Shown here in pieces: positions 3,794 through 6,108 of a DNA stretch of 6,108 nt. The DNA is taken from NCBI GenBank assembly GCA_947463335.1, contig CANHRF010000064.1:1-6108 (forward strand). Direction: 5' to 3'. A program made the translations under genes and the position numbers. The notes under the pieces are model-generated. The model saw nothing but the letters and a program-made list of their open reading frames with translations. It did no database searches and had not been told where the DNA came from. Every line of letters starts with the position of its first letter. Position 1 is the stretch's first letter. Origin of the DNA: Actinomycetota bacterium. GTDB taxonomy: Bacteria > Actinomycetota > Actinomycetes > Nanopelagicales > Nanopelagicaceae.

Positions 3794-6108
3794 TTCTGGA
3801 CCGCTTGCTGTATTAATTGGCGTGACCATTTTTCATATGCGGCGCGTAGATCCCAGGCCCCATTGGCGTTGATAGAGATGCCGCGATCACCGGTTCTGCG
3901 AGTTGTGCCACGGACTAACAATATGGATGAACTGTAGAGAGTGGAAGCAAAACCCTCTTGTGCATCAGAGAAAAAAGTGGAATCAGTACATCCATAACCA
4001 TCATCGAGAGTTAAGAAGATAACGCGTCGCCCCGAACGCACTGGTGGGGTCTGCATCGCAACTTTAATTCCAGCCACCAGAACTTGGCTCTGCGATCGAA
4101 GTGAAAGTAAATCTGATGATTTAACTGCACCGATCGCATTTAGAAATGGAGCATAGAACTCGAGCATGTGGTGGGTGATATCCATTCCTAAACGTTCTAC
4201 CTCGTTACGTACTTTTTCAGCAGCGCCCATTGCAGGTAAGCCACTGGCTGCTACATCAGGAGGCGCAAAACCAAAGACCATCTGAGATCCCGAGACTGTG
4301 GCAACTGGTGAGCGAGTCAGATCAGATAAGTGGAGCAATAAATCCCGATGATTAATAGTTCCATCGCTTAACGCATGCACCCGATCAAATGCGCCAGTCA
4401 TTATTAAGCTTTCGATAATTGGGTGCGATGCCCCTGATCTGCGATAGAAATCAGCCAGATCAAGATAGGGCCGACCGGCAATTATTGAATTTACTTCGCT
4501 ATCGCTAATTCCTGAGACTGAGGTAAGTGCGATCCGCACACTGTCCCCACCGCTCTCACTCTTTTCTACTGTGTATTGGCTACCTGAAAGATTTATATCA
4601 AGTGGGGCTAAACCGACTCCTAATTGACGCGCTTCATCGATCATTAAACGCTTTGGGTACATCCCAGGATCATGAGTTAAAACGCCAGCAATAAATGCAG
4701 CGGGGTAATGTGTTTTTAAGTACGCAGATTGATATGTAGGAAGTGCGAAAGCTGCGGCATGTGCTTTACAGAAACCAAAGGATGCAAAGGCGCGAAGGAC
4801 ATCCCAGATTTCGGTAATCGTGGTCAGTTCATAACCGCGCGCCGTGGCGGCAGGAAAGAACCAATCGCAGACTTCTTGTTGGCCTTCTCTACTGCCTAAA
4901 GCGCGCCGTTTCTCATCAGCAGCGGCGAGTGAGATGCCAGTCATCGCCGAGATAATCGAGATAACTTGTTCGTGAAAGACGACAACGCCTTCAGTTTGAG
5001 CCAAGATCTCATAGAGATCAGGGTGGATGATCTGCGCGCTAGTCCAACCATGGCGCGCGTTTAGAAATGGTCTGATCATGTCGCTCTTCACCGGGCCGGG
5101 GCGAAAGAGTGAGATATCGATAATTAAATCGCTAAAAGTTTTTGGAGCTAACTTGCCGACTAGCTCGCGCTGTCCCGGACTTTCTACTTGGAAGATACCT
5201 AGCGTGCGAGTTGATTGGATTAACTCGTAAGTCGGTTCATCATCTAGAGGGACCGCATCAATATCTAAATCAATATCAGAGACGCGTTTTATCTCGTGTA
5301 CAGCGTGTGCGATCGTAGATTGCATCCGCACACCCAAGATATCTAATTTCAGTAAACCAATTTCTTCTACCCCATCTTTATCAAACTCCACCATTGGATA
5401 ACCGCTGGCGTTAAATTGAACTGGCGCGCGATCTAAAAGCCCTGCATCAGATAAGACAACGGCGCAAGGATGCATCGCTAAATGGCGTGGCAGACCATCG
5501 AGGCGTTGCGCCAATGAGATAGCCATTGCAGTAAGCGGTGCGCTTAAGTTAAGTGAGCGAAGTTCAGGAAGTGATTTAAGGGTTGCCTCAATATTTCTGG
5601 CGCGTATATGTGGCATAGATTTAGCGATTAGATCTATCTCCATCGCCGGCAGACCAAGTGCTGCACCAACATCACGAATCGCATTTCGTGCGCGGTAGGT
5701 GTCGACCATAGAAACAGTTGCGCAACGCGAGAGCGCTTGTGGGGATTTCCAATCAGTATCGCCATATCTCTTAAAGACCAGGTCATATATCTCTAAACGT
5801 CGCGCAGATTCCACATCTATATCGATATCTGGCAACGCCCGGCGCAACGGCGAACAGAAACGCTCCATCAGCAAACCGTGCTGCATCGGATCAACCCCTG
5901 AAATTCCGAGCAAGTGACAGATCAGCGAACCTGCACCGCTGCCACGCGCTGCTACGCGAATATTTCTAGCTCGCGCCATATCAGTGATATCGGCGACGGT
6001 TAAGAAATATGGCTCGTATCCCAAAGTGGCGACAGTTGCGAGTTCATCATCTAAACGCACGCGAGCTTTATTGATTGTGGCTGAATCGTTGTAGCGCCAG
6101 TTTATTCC
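3790..6108 (-). CDS. dnaE2: Error-prone DNA polymerase III alpha subunit, DnaE2-type (partial, N-terminus missing)
   Basis: There are 772 residues before the TGA at 3792-3790. The frame is open to the right edge, so the start and the PHP domain (perhaps 300 or more residues) lie outside. The palm catalytic aspartates are present: PDIDID (window residues 93-98) and KLDILG (254-259, third Asp at 256). Other C-family features are RGSGAGSL, the template/finger region FQVESPGQRELVGKL, DISLFRPGPVKSDM, VVVFHEQVISIISAMTG and FASFGFCKAHAAAFA. A tandem HhH-like stretch and a C-terminal OB fold (LVAGIKVAMQTPPV..VIFLTLDD) follow. The ESPGQRELV, RPGPVKSDM and THDPGMYPKRL wording matches the actinobacterial second DnaE rather than replicative DnaE1, and the protein ends soon after the OB fold without a long tail. 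Such enzymes act in damage-induced mutagenesis with Y-family partners. The ATGA overlap with dinB suggests an operon. An alternative name is simply DnaE-like. Confidence 0.88.
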   Translation of the reverse strand, partial: GINWRYNDSATINKARVRLDDELATVATLGYEPYFLTVADITDMARARNIRVAARGSGAGSLICHLLGISGVDPMQHGLLMERFCSPLRRALPDIDIDVESARRLEIYDLVFKRYGDTDWKSPQALSRCATVSMVDTYRARNAIRDVGAALGLPAMEIDLIAKSMPHIRARNIEATLKSLPELRSLNLSAPLTAMAISLAQRLDGLPRHLAMHPCAVVLSDAGLLDRAPVQFNASGYPMVEFDKDGVEEIGLLKLDILGVRMQSTIAHAVHEIKRVSDIDLDIDAVPLDDEPTYELIQSTRTLGIFQVESPGQRELVGKLAPKTFSDLIIDISLFRPGPVKSDMIRPFLNARHGWTSAQIIHPDLYEILAQTEGVVVFHEQVISIISAMTGISLAAADEKRRALGSREGQQEVCDWFFPAATARGYELTTITEIWDVLRAFASFGFCKAHAAAFALPTYQSAYLKTHYPAAFIAGVLTHDPGMYPKRLMIDEARQLGVGLAPLDINLSGSQYTVEKSESGGDSVRIALTSVSGISDSEVNSIIAGRPYLDLADFYRRSGASHPIIESLIMTGAFDRVHALSDGTINHRDLLLHLSDLTRSPVATVSGSQMVFGFAPPDVAASGLPAMGAAEKVRNEVERLGMDITHHMLEFYAPFLNAIGAVKSSDLLSLRSQSQVLVAGIKVAMQTPPVRSGRRVIFLTLDDGYGCTDSTFFSDAQEGFASTLYSSSILLVRGTTRRTGDRGISINANGAWDLRAAYEKWSRQLIQQAVQK

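Noticed and set aside
3794..3829. Upstream in-frame ATG at 3829 as the dinB start
   Set aside because: It would add 12 residues unlike the family N-terminus and a 40-base overlap with dnaE2. The ATG at 3793 gives the canonical start and an ATGA junction.
5460..5480. MHPC in the DnaE2-like protein where many C-family enzymes have HPGG or similar
   Set aside because: From memory the actinobacterial second-DnaE group carries MHPC-type sequence, so it is probably a family trait rather than a defect.
5819..5828. Palindrome ATATCGATAT
   Set aside because: It arises from the alternating Asp/Ile codons of the PDIDID catalytic motif and needs no other explanation.

Overview
The window looks like chromosomal DNA from an actinobacterium of moderate GC content (about half G+C by eye, low for the phylum). 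The gene order dnaE2-like polymerase, dinB, DUF3040 protein, mraZ, rsmH, ftsL, ftsI is a familiar actinobacterial arrangement at the head of the division and cell wall (dcw) cluster. The lowish GC, compact spacing and frequent gene overlaps suggest a streamlined lineage such as the freshwater Nanopelagicales (acI) group. That assignment is inference; no marker in the window settles it.

All genes lie on the minus strand, so the window is best read from right to left. Positions 6108-3790 hold the C-terminal two thirds or so of an error-prone, DnaE2-type DNA polymerase III alpha subunit, with its start outside the window. It overlaps by four bases (ATGA) with dinB (3793-2618), a Y-family polymerase that keeps its catalytic acidic residues. 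Forty-two bases further on is a small two-helix DUF3040 membrane protein (2575-2204), followed by a clean intrinsic terminator (2185-2159). This ends the DNA-repair/DUF3040 transcription block.

The dcw cluster then begins. The 2158-2008 gap is a control region. It holds a long series of TGG-type MraZ boxes spaced 10-11 bp apart, with a candidate promoter embedded in them, followed by mraZ (2007-1576). The 165-bp mraZ-rsmH gap holds a large imperfect hairpin structure placed where the actinobacterial mraW RNA motif is known. The cluster continues with rsmH (1410-454), ftsL (453-34, starting on the base after the rsmH stop codon) and the first 13 codons of ftsI (41-1, overlapping ftsL by 8 bp).

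Functionally there are two modules. One is a translesion-synthesis pair, DnaE2 plus DinB. The other is the start of the septum-building operon: the MraZ repressor, the RsmH 16S rRNA methyltransferase, and the FtsL and FtsI divisome proteins. No mobile element, CRISPR array, tRNA or rRNA was found. The most notable non-coding signals are the unusually long helically phased MraZ operator and the structured mraZ-rsmH leader, whose C-rich apical loop is complementary to the ribosome binding sites of both mraZ and rsmH.
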